Source of the DNA: Candidatus Roizmanbacteria bacterium | GTDB taxonomy: Bacteria > Patescibacteriota > Microgenomatia > UBA1406 > GWC2-37-13 | NCBI GenBank assembly: GCA_024653985.1 | Contig: JANLIS010000085.1 | Span: 1-6,170 of the forward strand | Reading direction: 5' to 3' | DNA length: 6,170 nucleotides | Shown: piece by piece, positions 5,433 through 6,170 of the stretch | Position numbering within the stretch: position 1 is the stretch's first letter | Layout: each line of letters begins with the position of its first letter | Notes under the pieces: generated by a model | Seen by the model: only the letters and a program-made list of their open reading frames with translations | The model's database searches: none | Told to the model about the DNA's origin: nothing | Position numbers and translations under genes: made by a program

Positions 5433-6116
5433 ATGGCTAAAAAAATAAGAACCAAAAAAACCGTTACAAAAAAAGAAGTTGTTGAAGAATCTGTGGGAAA
5501 AGTAAAGGCCCCAAAATTTTCAGTGAAACTACCTAAGAAAGTTTTTCTTTATGCATTTATCCTTCTTCTCATTGTTGGTGGAGGCTATTTTGCCCGAAAA
5601 ACCTTTTTCGTTGCTTCTGTTAATGGACAATTGATCAACCGTTTTACAGTTATCAAAGATCTTGAAAAACAAGGTGGAAAGAAAGTCCTTGAAACGATCG
5701 TCTTGAAAACTTTGATAAATCAAGAGGCAAAGAAAAGAAAAGTTGTAGTTACTCAAGAAGAAGTCGATAAAGAATTGCTAAAAATTGAAAACAACGTCTC
5801 ATCTCAAGGATCAACCCTCGATGCTTTGTTAGCTCAACAGGGAATGACAAAGAATGATCTAGTCGGGGAGATAAAATTGCAGCTTTTGGTGACAAAAATG
5901 GTTGAAAAGAATGTCACTGTTTCTGAAAAAGAAATGGATGAATATTTAGCCAGTCAAAACAGTCAGATTTCATTGGACTCGACACAGCCAACACCAGTAT
6001 TGAGTAGGGTCCAAGCGCAAGCCGCCGTCAGACAACAAAAACTTCAGACAGAAATTCAAAAATTCGTGGCTGACCTTAAAGCCAAGGCAAAAATAAGCTA
6101 CTTCATAAATTATTAA
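5433..6116 (+). CDS. Membrane-anchored SurA-N-like chaperone-type protein, no isomerase domain
   Basis: A 227-residue protein that looks like an outward-facing folding factor. Residues 1-36 are cytoplasmic and very lysine-rich; 37-54 form one hydrophobic helix (VFLYAFILLLIVGGGYFA); the rest is outside. ASVNGQLINRFTVIKDLEKQ (61-80), then ETIVLKTLINQEAKKRKVVVTQEEVDKEL (87-115), then LDALLAQQGMTKNDLVGEIKLQLLVTKMVEKNVTVSEKEMDEYL (129-172) follow the SurA N-terminal/trigger-factor-like helical pattern: VNGxxI at the start, 'VT..EVD', 'QGMT..DL...I..QLL' and a closing 'VS..E...YL'. No parvulin PPIase domain follows; the tail (173-227) is Q/S/T-rich, then a helix. The frame is open upstream to a TTG at 5400, but ATG at 5433 is preferred because it begins the lysine-rich segment with the common MAKK start; no Shine-Dalgarno sequence is seen at either. 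Specific clients are unknown. Confidence 0.82.
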   Translation: MAKKIRTKKTVTKKEVVEESVGKVKAPKFSVKLPKKVFLYAFILLLIVGGGYFARKTFFVASVNGQLINRFTVIKDLEKQGGKKVLETIVLKTLINQEAKKRKVVVTQEEVDKELLKIENNVSSQGSTLDALLAQQGMTKNDLVGEIKLQLLVTKMVEKNVTVSEKEMDEYLASQNSQISLDSTQPTPVLSRVQAQAAVRQQKLQTEIQKFVADLKAKAKISYFINY

Positions 6117-6126
6117 TTATCTGCGG

Positions 6127-6170
6127 TGTCATTCCCGCCCCCATTCGGGGACAGGCTCCGGCAGGAATCC
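6127..6170. repeat. Third unit of the TGTCAT...ATCC hairpin repeat, cut by window end
   Basis: Starts TGTCATTCCCG at 6127, identical to the inverted form of unit 2 at 877-903, and ends GGAATCC at the window edge where that unit has GGAATCCA. Between these ends it is longer than the 837-903 units: an inner CCCC (6139-6142) / GGGG (6147-6150) stem and extra bases lie inside the outer ATTCC / GGAAT pairing. It sits 10 bases after the stop of the SurA-N-like gene and may act as its transcript end. Further units may follow outside the window. Confidence 0.75.

Noticed and set aside
5529..5756. Minus-strand open frame of 75 codons opposite the SurA-N-like gene
   Set aside because: The plus-strand protein has a coherent membrane segment and SurA-N pattern; the minus-strand product has none.

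Overview
The window looks like a piece of a small, AT-rich genome from the Candidate Phyla Radiation (Patescibacteria), most likely a Microgenomates-type lineage. This is inferred from four things: recognisable but divergent proteins; a MiaB with a long internal insertion and no C-terminal RNA-binding domain; a WecA/MraY-family enzyme whose motifs are altered in a way I associate with that group; and GC-rich palindromic repeats scattered between and inside genes. No rRNA or other marker is present, so the taxonomic call is moderate.

Layout. Four genes lie on the minus strand and read leftward from an AT-rich divergent region: a small three-helix membrane protein (3451-3756), a polyprenyl-phosphate sugar-1-phosphate transferase of the WecA/TagO/MraY family (2385-3449, one base after the previous stop), miaB for tRNA methylthiolation (914-2185), and the first 265 codons of rfbB/rmlB, dTDP-glucose 4,6-dehydratase (1-795, cut by the window edge). 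Two genes lie on the plus strand: glyA, serine hydroxymethyltransferase (4011-5366), and a membrane-anchored SurA-N-like protein with no visible isomerase domain (5433-6116). The region between the two gene sets (3757-4010) carries a plausible sigma70-type promoter for glyA (3910-3938).

How the genes fit together. rfbB (activated deoxysugar synthesis) and the WecA-like enzyme (loading a sugar phosphate onto the lipid carrier) both point to cell-surface polysaccharide assembly. miaB and glyA are housekeeping genes for tRNA modification and one-carbon/amino-acid metabolism. The SurA-N-like protein probably acts on the outer face of the membrane as a chaperone.

Repeats are the most striking part of the window. 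Two GC-rich palindromes sit in frame inside protein genes, one in glyA (5226-5251) and one in miaB (about 1473-1536). A head-to-head pair of TGTCAT...ATCCA hairpin units fills the miaB-rfbB gap (837-903), and a third, longer unit starts at 6127 and runs off the window. Two AT-rich dyad or low-complexity blocks (2211-2395 and 3767-3890) fill the other intergenic regions. No tRNA, rRNA, CRISPR array, transposase or obvious phage gene was seen.
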